Below, one piece after another: positions 33,272-42,121 of a DNA stretch of 56,434 nt. The notes beneath the pieces are model-generated. The model had not been told where the DNA came from, searched no databases, and was given only the letters and a program-made list of their open reading frames with translations. The translations under genes and the position numbers were made by a program. Source of the DNA: Erythrobacteraceae bacterium CCH12-C2 (GTDB lineage Bacteria; Pseudomonadota; Alphaproteobacteria; Sphingomonadales; Sphingomonadaceae); contig LSKF01000053.1 of NCBI GenBank assembly GCA_001556995.1, positions 1-56,434 on the forward strand. The letters are read 5' to 3'. The stretch's first letter is position 1; every line of letters begins with the position of its first letter.

Positions 33272-34213
33272 TCAGGCGAGGTTAATCTCGCGCAGGCGTT
33301 GCATCAGGAAATCATGCGCAGTGATCGGCGCGGGCGGCGGGTTGGCAGCGCCGTCGTCGATGCATTCCGGGAGCGGCTCGATCAGGAAATCGGGCCGGAA
33401 ATGCAGGAAGAACGGCATCGAATAGCGCGCCCGATGGGCCGCTTCCCCGCGCGGGTTCACCACCCGGTGCGTGGTCGAGCGCAAGCGCCCGTTGGTCTGG
33501 CGTTCGAGCATGTCGCCGACATTGATCACCAGCGCGCCCTTGACCGCCGGAATCGGCAGCCACTCGCCCTGCTTGGTGAGGAGTTCGAGCCCGGCTTCCT
33601 CGGCCCCGAGCAGCAGGGTAATGGTGTTGATATCGCCATGCGCCGCAGCGCGAATCGCGCCTTCGGGCGCGTCGGGGCCAAGCGGCGGATAATGCAGCAG
33701 CCGCATCACCGAATTGCCGTCTTCGACGCTGGCTGCGAAGAAATCACGCGGGCGGCCAAGATGGAGCGCAATCGCCTCAAGTACGCGCGCGCCCGCCTGT
33801 TCAAAGGCGGCAAACAGCGCGCTCATCGTGTCGCGGAAACCGTCGACCTCGGTGGGCCAGACATTGGGGGCCATGAATTGGCTGAGCGGGTGGCCCTCAG
33901 GCAAATCACGCCCGACGTGCCAGAATTCCTTGAGGTCGAACACCTCGGCGTCCTTGGCCTTTTCGGTGCCGAACGGGGTGTAGCCGCGCGCGCCGCCGCC
34001 ACCTTCGATCTTGTAGGCGCGCTTGACCGCGTCCGGCAGCGCGAAGAACGCCTTGGAGACCCGCTCGGCCTCGTCGATAAGATCTTGCGGAATGCCGTGG
34101 TCGCGCACCACGGCAAAGCCATATTCGCCAAAGCTGCGCCCCAGTTCATCGGCGATGGTTTCAAGCGGTTGCGCGAGCGAGACGCTCGCAATGTCATGGG
34201 CGATCGTGGTCAT
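33272..34213 (-). CDS. 2-oxoglutarate/Fe(II)-dependent oxygenase (isopenicillin-N-synthase-like)
   Basis: 313 residues. The N-terminal DIOX_N domain is seen in EYGFAVVRDHGIPQDLIDE (about 31-49) and GARGYTPFGTEKAK near 75-88. The catalytic barrel keeps the iron ligands: HGD near 189, His in RSTTHRVVNP near 246, and the 2OG-binding Arg-x-Ser of RYSMPFF near 262. Family members oxidise, desaturate or hydroxylate small molecules. The substrate is unknown. No biosynthetic neighbour gives a clue: the Oar-like receptor and the nucleoside transporter flank it on the same strand with long gaps. Confidence 0.9.
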   Translation of the reverse strand: MTTIAHDIASVSLAQPLETIADELGRSFGEYGFAVVRDHGIPQDLIDEAERVSKAFFALPDAVKRAYKIEGGGGARGYTPFGTEKAKDAEVFDLKEFWHVGRDLPEGHPLSQFMAPNVWPTEVDGFRDTMSALFAAFEQAGARVLEAIALHLGRPRDFFAASVEDGNSVMRLLHYPPLGPDAPEGAIRAAAHGDINTITLLLGAEEAGLELLTKQGEWLPIPAVKGALVINVGDMLERQTNGRLRSTTHRVVNPRGEAAHRARYSMPFFLHFRPDFLIEPLPECIDDGAANPPPAPITAHDFLMQRLREINLA

Positions 34214-34255
34214 ATGCGCGCCCTTACACCCGCCCCCCGGCTCCTGCCAAGCGTT

Positions 34256-35734
34256 TCAAAGCGGCAGGAACAGGCTCGCCAGCGCCGCGCTCATCAGGTT
34301 GGCGAGGCTACCGGCTGCCAGCGCTTTCAGCCCCAGCCGCGCGATCACCGGGCGCTGATTCGGCGCCAGACCGCCGGTCACCGCCATCTGGATCGCGATC
34401 GAGGAGAAATTGGCAAAGCCGCACAGGGCAAAGGTAATGATCGCCCGGCTCCGCTCGGTCAGCTCTCCCGCCTGCATCGCGCCCAGATCGATGAAGGCAA
34501 CAAATTCATTGAGCACGATCTTGGTGCCAAACAGGCCGCCCGCAATCCGCGCTTGTTCCCAATCGGAAATTCCGATCAGAAACATCACCGGGGCAAAGAC
34601 GTAACCGAGCAACTGCTGGAAGCTGAGGCCCGAAAGCCACGCGGAAGCCTCGGGCGAAAGCGGCACGCCGACCTGCCCGGCGATATTCGCGATGCCGCCG
34701 CCGATCCCCGCCAGCATCCCGTTAGCGAGCGCCACCAGCGCCACAAACACCATCACCATCGCCCCCACCGCGACCGCCAGCTTGACGCCGGTCTGGGTGC
34801 CTTGCGCAGCGGCCTCGATGATGTTGGCGGGACGCTGACCTTCCTCGAAGGTTTCAGCCGCGCTGACTTCGTCAGCCTTGCCGCTTTCAACCATCGCTGC
34901 CGGGCCAACCGCGCTGATCCGGGCCTGAGGCAGTTCCACCTCCTGCCCGTTCTCGTCATACATCACCACCCGCGTGGCCTCGGTCAGGGCGTTCTTGCGT
35001 CCCCGCGCCTTGGCCACGGCGGCGACACCAATCGCATCATCGCGCCCCGCCAGGGCGGAAGTGTCATCCGGCATGATGATTTTGGCCATCAGAATCCCGC
35101 CGGGTGCCGACATGAAGGCCGCCGCCAGCAGGAATGGCACCGCTTCTTCGCCGATGAAGCTGGCATAGGCGGCAAGGATCGTGCCCGCCACACCCGCCAT
35201 GCCAACGCTCATCAGCGTGAACAGCCCGGAAGGGGCCAAGGCCGCAAGATAGGGGCGCACCACCAGCGGGCTTTCCGACTGGCCAACGAATATGTTTGCT
35301 GCCGCGCCCAAGGCCTCGACCTTGCTGATGCCCGTGATCCAGCCGATCGCTCCGCCGACCCAGCGGACCAAGCGCTGCATGATCCCGAGATGATAGAGGA
35401 TCGAGACAATCGCGGCAAAGAACACGATCACCGGCAGCGCGGCGATGACGAAGGTGTTGGCGAAGGGATTGTTTTCCATCGGCCCGAACACGCTGGTGAT
35501 GCCGACCTTCGAAAAGTCGAGCAGCGCGATCACCCCTTGCGAAAGGCCGCCGATCACCGCGACCCCAGCATCGGTGCGCAGCACAATCAGGGCAGTCAGG
35601 GCTTGCAACGCAAAGGCTGACCCCACCACGCGCAGGTTGATCCTCCGCTTACCCGAAGACAGTGCAAAGGCGATGGCCAGAATGGCGGCGACCCCGCCCA
35701 GGCTCAGCAGAATGGACGTGATACTCTCGTTCAC
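34256..35734 (-). CDS. Concentrative nucleoside transporter (NupC/CNT family)
   Basis: 492 residues. The CNT scaffold is clear in GVAAILAIAFALSSGKRRINLR near 14-35, GSAFALQALTALIVLR, VFFAAIVSILYHLGIMQRLVRWVGGAIGW near 110-138, GQSESPLVVRPYLAAL near 165-180, and near the C-terminus LCGFANFSSIAIQMAV. CNT proteins couple nucleoside uptake to H+ or Na+. Typical bacterial members have about 400 residues. The extra length sits in a soluble segment at about 250-310 (VVMYDENGQEVELP, ETFEEGQRPANII) that breaks the membrane domain in two. Nothing around it belongs to nucleoside salvage. Confidence 0.9.
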   Translation of the reverse strand: MNESITSILLSLGGVAAILAIAFALSSGKRRINLRVVGSAFALQALTALIVLRTDAGVAVIGGLSQGVIALLDFSKVGITSVFGPMENNPFANTFVIAALPVIVFFAAIVSILYHLGIMQRLVRWVGGAIGWITGISKVEALGAAANIFVGQSESPLVVRPYLAALAPSGLFTLMSVGMAGVAGTILAAYASFIGEEAVPFLLAAAFMSAPGGILMAKIIMPDDTSALAGRDDAIGVAAVAKARGRKNALTEATRVVMYDENGQEVELPQARISAVGPAAMVESGKADEVSAAETFEEGQRPANIIEAAAQGTQTGVKLAVAVGAMVMVFVALVALANGMLAGIGGGIANIAGQVGVPLSPEASAWLSGLSFQQLLGYVFAPVMFLIGISDWEQARIAGGLFGTKIVLNEFVAFIDLGAMQAGELTERSRAIITFALCGFANFSSIAIQMAVTGGLAPNQRPVIARLGLKALAAGSLANLMSAALASLFLPL

Positions 35735-35943
35735 GGCAGCAAGTGGCCCTTCATCTGGCTGGAAAAGCTGTGACCCCTCTCGCGCGCAAGATCAGGCTTG
35801 GCACGAACAAGCGTTAGGCGTGGCAGTTTGCACTGTCAGTTGCAAGCGGGGAGCGGGGCCGCCTTGCGCAAAACTTGCATGTGACCCGGTGACAGACAGT
35901 TTTGCCGCGCTTTCCTTTTGGTATCGCGCTGGCTAGCAAGCAG

Positions 35944-36642
35944 ATGATGGACCAAAACGATCCCGCCGCGCAGGCCCCTGATGCGACCGCCAACATGCCG
36001 CTGGGCGTGTTCGTTTTTACCCTGCTTTACGGCGGGATGACCGTGCTGGCGGGGGTGCTGGCGTTCAAGCAGGTGCAACTGTGGCCCACCAGCCTTGCCG
36101 TGGAGAGCGGGATCTTCCCTTTCCTCATGCTGGTGGTGATTTCCAGCACACTATCTCAGCTCTACGGGCGGGCGATGGCGCAGCGGATCGTGTGGTGGGG
36201 GTTCCTGCCCCTCGGACTTTCGGCGCTGCTGTTGTGGCTGGTGCTGGCGCTGCCCGCCTCGTCCGAAATGGTCGCCTTTCGTCCCGATGATCTCGCCGCC
36301 TTCGAGCGGGTGCATCGGTCGACCTGGCGGGTGTGGATGGCGGGGCCAGCATCCTACATCACCTCGCTCTTGCTCAACATCTGGATTTTTGACCGGTTGC
36401 GCGGCACGGGCAGCGAGACGACCATCGGCCTGATGGTGCGCGGCGCGATCGCTTCGGCGCTGTCCCAAGCGGTCGATTCGGTGATCTTCATCACCCTCGC
36501 CTTCTATGGCGAGTTCGACATCACCGATCTGATGATCGGCCAGGTGCTCGCCAAGGTGGTGCTGAGCCTCGTGCTGGTGCCGTTCCTGATCACCGGCGGA
36601 GTCAGGGCAGCCCAGTGGCTGGATCGGAAGAAGGAAGGCTGA
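35944..36642 (+). CDS. yhhQ: Queuosine precursor transporter, YhhQ/VUT family
   Basis: 232 residues with about six membrane helices. The family signatures are SGIFPFLMLVVISSTLSQLYGR near 50-71, ASYITSLLLNIWIFDRLR near 130-147, and ASALSQAVDSVIFITLAFYG near 168-187 (the SQ..D....I segment is diagnostic). VUT-family proteins carry the queuosine precursors preQ0 or preQ1. The start could be ATG 35944 or 35947; the ribosome site is poor. The frame stays open 14 codons upstream but without membrane-protein character. Confidence 0.85.
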   Translation: MMDQNDPAAQAPDATANMPLGVFVFTLLYGGMTVLAGVLAFKQVQLWPTSLAVESGIFPFLMLVVISSTLSQLYGRAMAQRIVWWGFLPLGLSALLLWLVLALPASSEMVAFRPDDLAAFERVHRSTWRVWMAGPASYITSLLLNIWIFDRLRGTGSETTIGLMVRGAIASALSQAVDSVIFITLAFYGEFDITDLMIGQVLAKVVLSLVLVPFLITGGVRAAQWLDRKKEG

Positions 36643-36657
36643 AGCAGCCCCCACCGC

Positions 36658-37332
36658 CTAAACGGCAGCCTCCAACCTCTGCCAAACAAGCACGGAGAGG
36701 CTGATCCATGTCGTGAACATCACGATGTAGGGCCAGCGGCGCGGCCAGAGCCTAGCCACCAGCAAGGTCGCAGCCGCCGTGCCGCCAAGCGCGAGCAAGG
36801 CCGCACTGGCGACGGGCGCGCCGGTGCCGGTCAGCGCCGCATGGATCGCGATGTTCGCCCATTGCGCCGGAAGCAGCGCCAGCAGCAAACCCGGCAAGGC
36901 GCTCGGATCGGCCAAGGCGGTCAACACCACGGCGGCCTCTCCCCCGACCACCGCAACCGCGATCCACCAACCGCGCTCGGCTGCCGAGCGCGCAAACAGG
37001 GCGCCGCGCGCGGCAAAGCTGATGCTGGCGATGACAAGGGCAACAAGGGCAGAGGCGGGATCAGGCAGGGCCGCCATGCCGAGCGCTCGTGCGAACAGCA
37101 TCAGGCCAACGCCATCGATCAGAGCAACCAGCACCCCGATCCGAAGACTCCCGGCAACAGCGGCGGAGATCATTCCCGCCCCCATCATCCCGGCCGCGAT
37201 AATTGGCCCGGCGGCCAGCGCATCGCCAGCAATCAGCAACGCGGCTACTGGAGCCACGCTTCCGACCAACACAGCCGCCAGCCATCCGGACAATCGCCAG
37301 CGCGTGGGTAGATCCTCGTTCGCAACCGTCAT
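36658..37332 (-). CDS. Hypothetical polytopic membrane protein
   Basis: 224 residues from ATG 37332. Six or seven Ala/Leu/Val-rich helices are visible, such as LAAVLVGSVAPVAALLIAG, PIIAAGMMGAGMISAAVAG, LVALVIASISFAARGALFA and WWIAVAVVGGEAAVVLTAL. It could be a small permease or an anchor. I do not recognise a family. The frame remains open 21 codons further upstream, with no membrane character there. It is convergent with yhhQ (stops 16 bases apart). Confidence 0.6.
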   Translation of the reverse strand: MTVANEDLPTRWRLSGWLAAVLVGSVAPVAALLIAGDALAAGPIIAAGMMGAGMISAAVAGSLRIGVLVALIDGVGLMLFARALGMAALPDPASALVALVIASISFAARGALFARSAAERGWWIAVAVVGGEAAVVLTALADPSALPGLLLALLPAQWANIAIHAALTGTGAPVASAALLALGGTAAATLLVARLWPRRWPYIVMFTTWISLSVLVWQRLEAAV

Positions 37333-37439
37333 GTGCCGGTCAGTGGTCGACGCAAGGCGAAATGTCGAGGTGTCGGGAGCGGCAAGCGGCCGCAAGGGCC
37401 ACAGATGTCGTATCGCGGATGCGGCTGCGCAAACCCAAA

Positions 37440-37515
<76 letters not shown>

Positions 37516-37555
37516 ACACTGGGGCTTTGGCGCGGCGCTTTGGCGCGAAGGGCGC

Positions 37556-38044
37556 TCACCTAGGCATGGGGCGCGGGCGGGTCAAGCGGGCATGGTGGTG
37601 GGCGATGGTCAAACCGCTCGCCGGATCGCGCCAGTCGGGGGCGATCGCACGCGCGGGGGTAAGCACGAAGGCGCGCTGCGCGAAGGCCGGGTGGGGGATG
37701 GTGAGGCCAGCGCTGATCCAGCGCCCGCCGCTCCACAGCACAAGATCAAGGTCCAGCACCCGATCCCCCCAGCGCTGCCCGCGCCGCCGCCCGAATTCGC
37801 GCTCCATCCGCTTGAGCGCCGCCAGCAGCGAGGGCGGGGCAAGCTCGCTTTCCAGTACCAGTGCGGCATTGGCAAAGCGGCGCTGCGCCGCGCCCATCGG
37901 CGGGGTCGCGATCACAGGCGAGCGCGCGGTGATGGTGCCGAGCGCGGCGCATTCCTCCATGGCCGCGCGCACCACGCCTACGGGCGGGCCGAAGACATGG
38001 TGCCGCCGGTTGCTGCCCAGCGCGATCAGATAGGTGCTGCTCAA
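37556..38044 (-). CDS. folK: 2-amino-4-hydroxy-6-hydroxymethyldihydropteridine diphosphokinase
   Basis: 162 residues, the usual size of HPPK. It transfers pyrophosphate to the pterin alcohol in folate synthesis. Residues 1-13 contain YLIALGSNRR; FANAALVLES lies near 56-65. The signature RxGxRWGDRVLDLDLVLW is present as GQRWGDRVLDLDLVLW near 90-105. The last Mg/ATP part is LTIPHPAFAQRAFVL near 114-128. It overlaps the aguB stop by four bases, so both are on one transcript. The link with N-carbamoylputrescine amidase is not metabolic, as far as I can see. Confidence 0.93.
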   Translation of the reverse strand: MSSTYLIALGSNRRHHVFGPPVGVVRAAMEECAALGTITARSPVIATPPMGAAQRRFANAALVLESELAPPSLLAALKRMEREFGRRRGQRWGDRVLDLDLVLWSGGRWISAGLTIPHPAFAQRAFVLTPARAIAPDWRDPASGLTIAHHHARLTRPRPMPR

Positions 38045-38907
38045 ATGTCCTGCGCAATCCGCCCGTAAAGCTGCGGGCGGCGGTCGCGGAAGAAGCCCAT
38101 GCCGGCCCGGTGAGTCGCCGCGCGGGCGAGGTCGAGCCTTGCCACCAGCACCCCGGTTTCAGACGCGCCATACGCGGCGGTGAGGTCGCCCCACTCATCG
38201 CTGATGAAGGAATGGCCGTAGAACCGCTGTCCGCCTTCGGTGCCGATGCGGTTGGCGGCCACCACCGGCATGCAATTCGACACCGCATGGCCGATCATCG
38301 CGCGCCGCCACATACGGCTGGTGTCGAGATCGGGGTCGTAGGGTTCGGAGCCGATCGCGGTCGGATACATCAGCAATTCCGCGCCCAGCAGCGCCATCAC
38401 CCGCGCGCATTCCGGATACCACTGATCCCAGCAAATCCCGACGCCGACCTTGACGCTGGCCCCGCCCTCACCCGGCACATCCCACACCTTGAAGCCATCA
38501 TTACCGGGGCGGAAATAGTATTTTTCCTCATAGCCCGGCCCATCGGGGATGTGGCTCTTGCGGTAGGTGCCTTGCACCCCGCCATCGGGGCCAATCATCG
38601 CTAGGGTGTTGTAATAGTGGTGCCCGTCCCGCTCGAAGAAGCTGGTGGGGATGGTCACCTTGAGCTTAGCGGCGAGCGCCTGCATCGCGATCACGCTGGG
38701 ATGCTCGAGCGTCGGGTGGGCGAGCGCGAACAGCGCTTCGTCCTCCTCGCGGCAGAAATAGGGGCCGCTGAACAATTCAGGCGGCAGGATTAGCTGCGCA
38801 CCACGCGCCGCCGCTTCCTCTACTAGAGCCGAGACGGCGGCGATATTGGCGGCTTCGTCCTCGGACCCGAGAGGAAGCTGAAGGGCGGCGACGGTGATTG
38901 CGGTCAT
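38041..38907 (-). CDS. aguB: N-carbamoylputrescine amidase
   Basis: 288 residues of the nitrilase superfamily; it hydrolyses N-carbamoylputrescine to putrescine, CO2 and ammonia. The catalytic triad is visible: Glu in ILPPELFSGPYFCRE near 40-54, Lys in GTYRKSHIPDGPGYEEKYYF near 118-137, and the nucleophilic Cys in GVGICWDQWYPECARV near 155-170. GPGYEEKYYF and QWYPE are diagnostic of the AguB subgroup against other nitrilases. No agmatine deiminase (aguA) lies next to it. Confidence 0.93.
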   Translation of the reverse strand: MTAITVAALQLPLGSEDEAANIAAVSALVEEAAARGAQLILPPELFSGPYFCREEDEALFALAHPTLEHPSVIAMQALAAKLKVTIPTSFFERDGHHYYNTLAMIGPDGGVQGTYRKSHIPDGPGYEEKYYFRPGNDGFKVWDVPGEGGASVKVGVGICWDQWYPECARVMALLGAELLMYPTAIGSEPYDPDLDTSRMWRRAMIGHAVSNCMPVVAANRIGTEGGQRFYGHSFISDEWGDLTAAYGASETGVLVARLDLARAATHRAGMGFFRDRRPQLYGRIAQDI

Positions 38908-38925
38908 GCCGCCGCCCTTAGCGAC

Positions 38926-39798
38926 TTATTTGGCTTTCTTGAACAGCAGAGTCATCCGGTCGCTTTCACCCAGACCCTTCAGGTCCTCACGCTTGGTGGC
39001 GAGCGTTGGGGGCATTTCCCACACGCCTTCGGGGTGATTGGCAGGATCCTTGGCGTTGGCGTTGACTTCGCTGGAAGCGACCAGCTCAAAGCCATTGAGG
39101 CGCATGAAATCGATCACGTCCTGCTGCTTGAGATAGCCTTTCGAGCCATCGGTATAGGCATAGGGCGCATCCGCCTTGGCGCGGTGCTGGACGATGCCGA
39201 TCAACCCGTCATCCTTGAGCAAAGTGCGCATCGCCCGGATCTCGGTATCGGCGATGCCGGCGCGCGTGATGTTGTGCATCGCGCGGAACACCAGAATGCG
39301 ATCAAACGTGCCCTTGTGCTCGGCCGCCTTGTCGAGCGTGATGCCGCTGAACTTTTCCGCCGGGAGGCCAGTATAGCCCGCCACCTCTGCGCCAAAGCCC
39401 GCCGCCTGATCACGGATGCGCTGCTGGCGCGCCGGATCAGGGGTGGCAGTCAGCGGGTTGGTGTATAGTCCGACCAGCTGGCCCTCGCCCCCCAGGTAAT
39501 GGCCGAGCAGGCGCGAATACCATCCGCCGCCCGGCGCATATTCGCCGACCTTCATTTCCGGGCCGACATGGAAGAAGGCGAGGGTTTCAACCGGGTGGCG
39601 GTGCACATCGCGCACGCGGTCTTCGGCGCGGCTCGGGTGGTTGATCGCAGCGGACAGCTGCTCGCCGTGCATCTTGAGGAAGTGGGCGGTGTCCTTGATG
39701 TGCGCCTCATCGACGCCGCTGGCGTGATGATCGGCCAGCACCGGCGCGGCCAGAGCAAGACCGCTCGCGGCGGCGAGGGCAAGGATAATCTTGTTCAT
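38926..39798 (-). CDS. Secreted class I SAM-dependent methyltransferase-like protein
   Basis: 290 residues from ATG 39798. Residues 1-22 form a signal peptide (NKIILALAAASGLALAAPVLADHH), so the product is probably periplasmic. The rest is the family of exported methyltransferase-fold proteins: a MKVGEYAPGGGWYSRLLGHYLG motif I near 83-104, DRILVFRAMHNITRAG near 168-183, and LIGIVQHRAKADAPYAYTDGS near 204. SAM is not expected in the periplasm, so real methyl transfer is doubtful. This family is frequent in sphingomonads and unexplained. It diverges from msrA. Confidence 0.83.
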   Translation of the reverse strand: MNKIILALAAASGLALAAPVLADHHASGVDEAHIKDTAHFLKMHGEQLSAAINHPSRAEDRVRDVHRHPVETLAFFHVGPEMKVGEYAPGGGWYSRLLGHYLGGEGQLVGLYTNPLTATPDPARQQRIRDQAAGFGAEVAGYTGLPAEKFSGITLDKAAEHKGTFDRILVFRAMHNITRAGIADTEIRAMRTLLKDDGLIGIVQHRAKADAPYAYTDGSKGYLKQQDVIDFMRLNGFELVASSEVNANAKDPANHPEGVWEMPPTLATKREDLKGLGESDRMTLLFKKAK

Positions 39799-39898
39799 GA
39801 TGTGTAACTCTCCCGGGAAAGTGAAAGAACCTGCCGTGCGGATGGTGGCAATTGCAGGCGTCGGCCCTATCTTTGGCACAGACCAACGGAGATTTCGA

Positions 39899-40453
39899 GT
39901 GAGCAATATGGAAACGGCAATTGTCGCAGGCGGCTGCTTCTGGTGCACCGAAGCGGTGTTCCGCGATGTGGTGGGCGTGACGCAGGTGGAAAGCGGCTAT
40001 ATCGGCGGCACCAAGGCGAACCCGACCTACAAGGAAGTGTGCACCGGCACGACCGGCCATGCCGAGGGCATCCGGGTGACGTTTGATCCGGCGGTGATCA
40101 GCCTGCCCGAGATTTTCGACGTGTTCCTCGGCACCCATGATCCGACGCAGCTCAACCGTCAGGGGGGCGACATCGGGACGCAATATCGCAGCGCGATCTT
40201 CCCCCTGTCGGACGAACAAAGCGCCGAAGCCCGCGCCGCGATCCACCGCTGGAACGCCGAAAACGGCAAGCAGGCGGTGACCACGATCGAGGGCCTCGAA
40301 GGCGGGGTGCAGACCGCGGCGTGGTATCCGGCCGAGGATTACCATCAGGAATACTGGGATGGCGAAGGCCAGCGCAATCCCTATTGCCTCGCGGTGATCC
40401 CGCCCAAGCTGATGAAGCTGCGCAAGTCGTTTCAGAAGTATGTGAAGGCGTGA
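39899..40453 (+). CDS. msrA: Peptide-methionine (S)-S-oxide reductase MsrA
   Basis: 184 residues from GTG 39899 with a GGAG site seven bases before it; ATG 39908, three codons later, is the alternative. The catalytic Cys is in VAGGCFWCTEAVFRDV (about 9-24). GYIGGTKANPTYKEVCTGTTGHAEG near 35-60 and DPTQLNRQGGDIGTQYRS near 82-99 complete the core. The C-terminal resolving Cys is in RNPYCLAVI. It repairs oxidised free or protein-bound methionine. msrB (54161-54568) is the only partner in the window and is far away. Confidence 0.95.
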   Translation: MSNMETAIVAGGCFWCTEAVFRDVVGVTQVESGYIGGTKANPTYKEVCTGTTGHAEGIRVTFDPAVISLPEIFDVFLGTHDPTQLNRQGGDIGTQYRSAIFPLSDEQSAEARAAIHRWNAENGKQAVTTIEGLEGGVQTAAWYPAEDYHQEYWDGEGQRNPYCLAVIPPKLMKLRKSFQKYVKA

Positions 40454-40472
40454 GTTAGAAACATTCTCGCCT

Positions 40473-40547
40473 CCCCGGCCCGCGAGCCGGGGCCCCGCTA
40501 TCTTTTGCTCCGAGGGAAGAAAGCGGGGTCCCGGGTCAAGCCCGGGA
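40473..40547. repeat. Composite REP-like element of three hairpins
   Basis: 75 bases that can fold into three hairpins in a row. The first is CCCCGGC (40473-40479) with GCCGGGG (40486-40492). The second is CCCCGCTATCTT (40493-40504) with AAGAAAGCGGGG (40517-40528), one mismatch. The third is TCCCGGG (40529-40535), loop TCAAG, CCCGGGA (40541-40547). It lies between the convergent msrA and rsmB genes. The TCAAG loop is the same as in the repeats around the GIY-YIG gene. Confidence 0.75.
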
Positions 40548-40561
40548 AGACGGGTTAAGGC

Positions 40562-41815
40562 CTAGCTCTTCACCCACCGCCCTACGAAAAACCCGTCGAG
40601 CCCGCCGTGATCGGCGAGCATCCCCGGGTGGGTGCGCAGCCAGCCCTCGCTTGTGGGCGTGAGGCCCGCGGGCAGGTCTGCGGCGGTGATCGGCATAGGC
40701 GCGAGGCCGCATTCTGCGTCGATCCACGCTGCCTGCGCCTCGCCCTCCTCCACCTCAAGCGAGCACACCGCATAGACCAGCACCCCGCCGGGGTTCAGCC
40801 ATTCCGCCGCCTTCGCCGCGAGGCCGCGTTGCAATTCGACCATCTCGGCAATCTGGCGCGCGCCTATGCGGTGGAGCACATCGGGATGGCGGCGGCAGGT
40901 GCCGGTCGCGGTGCAGGGCGCGTCGATCAGGATCGCGTCGAAGCGGTGCTTGGGCTCCCACGTGAGCGCATCGGCGCGCACGGGCGAGGCTTTTAATCCG
41001 GTGCGCTTGAGGTTGTCCTTGAGGAGGTCAAGCCGCCGCTTCGACATGTCGAGCGCGGTCACTTTCCAGCCCGCGGCGGCCAGCTGCATGGTCTTGCCTC
41101 CCGGCGCGGCGCACAGGTCGAGCACTGAGCGGCCCTCACCCGGCCCCAGCAATCGCGCGGGGATCTGTGCGGCGAGATCCTGCACCCACCAATCGCCCGC
41201 CTTGAAATCCGCCAGACTCTCCACCGCCGCGCCGCGCGGCAGCCGGACATGGCCGGGCGCGAGCGTGACCCCGCCCATCGCGACCGCGCGGGTGGCGGTC
41301 TCGCCCGCATCCTTGAGCGCCAGATCAAGCTCGGGCGGGAAAGCCAGCCCCGGCGCGATGGCGGCGGCCTTGTCGGCGCCCCAGCGGGCGACGACGGGTT
41401 CGGGCAGGGTGGGCACATCGGGTAGGCGCGCCGCGCCGGGTTTTACTAGCGCCGAAAACACCCCATGTGCCAACCGGCGCGGTCCTCCTGCGAGCAGCGG
41501 CAGACCGGTGGCGATCACCGCATGGGGCGGCGTGTCGAGCCGGAGCGCCTGCGCCAGCATGATCCGCAGCACCATCCGCGCCTTGGCGTCCTCGGGCAGG
41601 TTTTGCGCAGTCGCGCTGTCGATCAGGGCGTCAAGATCTGTGAGCCAGCGCAGGGTCTCTCCCGCAATCGCCTTGGCCAGCGCGCGGTCGGGCGCCTTGC
41701 GGATGTCGCTGAGCGCGGCGCCCTCGGCTTGTTCGAGCGTTTCGCCCCGCCGGAACACGGCATCGAGCAGGCGGAGCGCGGCGCGGCGCACGGGGAGTCC
41801 GGGAGGGAGTGCCAT
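40562..41815 (-). CDS. rsmB: 16S rRNA (cytosine-C5)-methyltransferase, RsmB family
   Basis: 417 residues from ATG 41815; the frame is open 60 codons upstream but is not family sequence. The N-terminal NusB-like domain covers about 1-130 (RAALRLLDAVFRRGETLEQA). The methyltransferase has SAM motif VLDLCAAPGGKTMQLAAAGW near 222-242, then the Cys pair: DAPCTATGTCRRHPDV near 290 and YAVCSLEVEEGE near 335 (catalytic and product-release Cys). RsmB methylates C967 of 16S rRNA. It diverges from the SDHAF4-like gene, which starts near its own start. Confidence 0.92.
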   Translation of the reverse strand: MALPPGLPVRRAALRLLDAVFRRGETLEQAEGAALSDIRKAPDRALAKAIAGETLRWLTDLDALIDSATAQNLPEDAKARMVLRIMLAQALRLDTPPHAVIATGLPLLAGGPRRLAHGVFSALVKPGAARLPDVPTLPEPVVARWGADKAAAIAPGLAFPPELDLALKDAGETATRAVAMGGVTLAPGHVRLPRGAAVESLADFKAGDWWVQDLAAQIPARLLGPGEGRSVLDLCAAPGGKTMQLAAAGWKVTALDMSKRRLDLLKDNLKRTGLKASPVRADALTWEPKHRFDAILIDAPCTATGTCRRHPDVLHRIGARQIAEMVELQRGLAAKAAEWLNPGGVLVYAVCSLEVEEGEAQAAWIDAECGLAPMPITAADLPAGLTPTSEGWLRTHPGMLADHGGLDGFFVGRWVKS

Positions 41816-41870
41816 GAGCGCGCCCCTACCCCCGCTTGAAACCAAGCGCCAGCCTGCGCATTTGATCAGC

Positions 41871-42041
41871 ATGACCAAGCAAAAGTCCGAAGCCGCCAAG
41901 CAGTTCAAAAAGCCCGCCCACTGGACCAACGACCCGGTGCCCACTCCCAAGCAAACCGACCCGCTCGAAGGCGAGCCCAAGCCGCTGTCCCCCACCCGCT
42001 ACGGCGATTGGGAGAAGGACGGGATCGCCTGGGATTTTTGA
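41871..42041 (+). CDS. DUF1674 (SDHAF4-like) small protein
   Basis: 56 residues from ATG 41871, an alphaproteobacterial homologue of the mitochondrial succinate dehydrogenase assembly factor 4. The C-terminal PLSPTRYGDWEKDGIAWDF is the conserved signature (GxEPTRYGDWExxGxxxDF). SDHAF4 holds flavinated SdhA before it joins SdhB. An in-frame ATG at 41814 is possible, but it overlaps the rsmB start on the other strand by two bases and its codons are not conserved. sdh genes are not in the window. Confidence 0.82.
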   Translation: MTKQKSEAAKQFKKPAHWTNDPVPTPKQTDPLEGEPKPLSPTRYGDWEKDGIAWDF

Positions 42042-42121
42042 GGGTAGACGGGGCGCGCGCCATGCCCGACCCGTTGTGGCATCATCGTTTGGTCATTGCC
42101 GAGTCATGTCGGCCTCAGTGA

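Noticed and set aside
33299..35620. 773-codon plus-strand frame opposite the 2OG oxygenase and nucleoside transporter
   Set aside because: It spans two recognisable minus-strand genes and the gap between them, and is His/Arg-rich noise.
36125..36654. Minus-strand frames opposite yhhQ
   Set aside because: Arg/Pro- or His/Gln-rich shadow frames with no domain; the plus strand encodes a clear VUT-family membrane protein.
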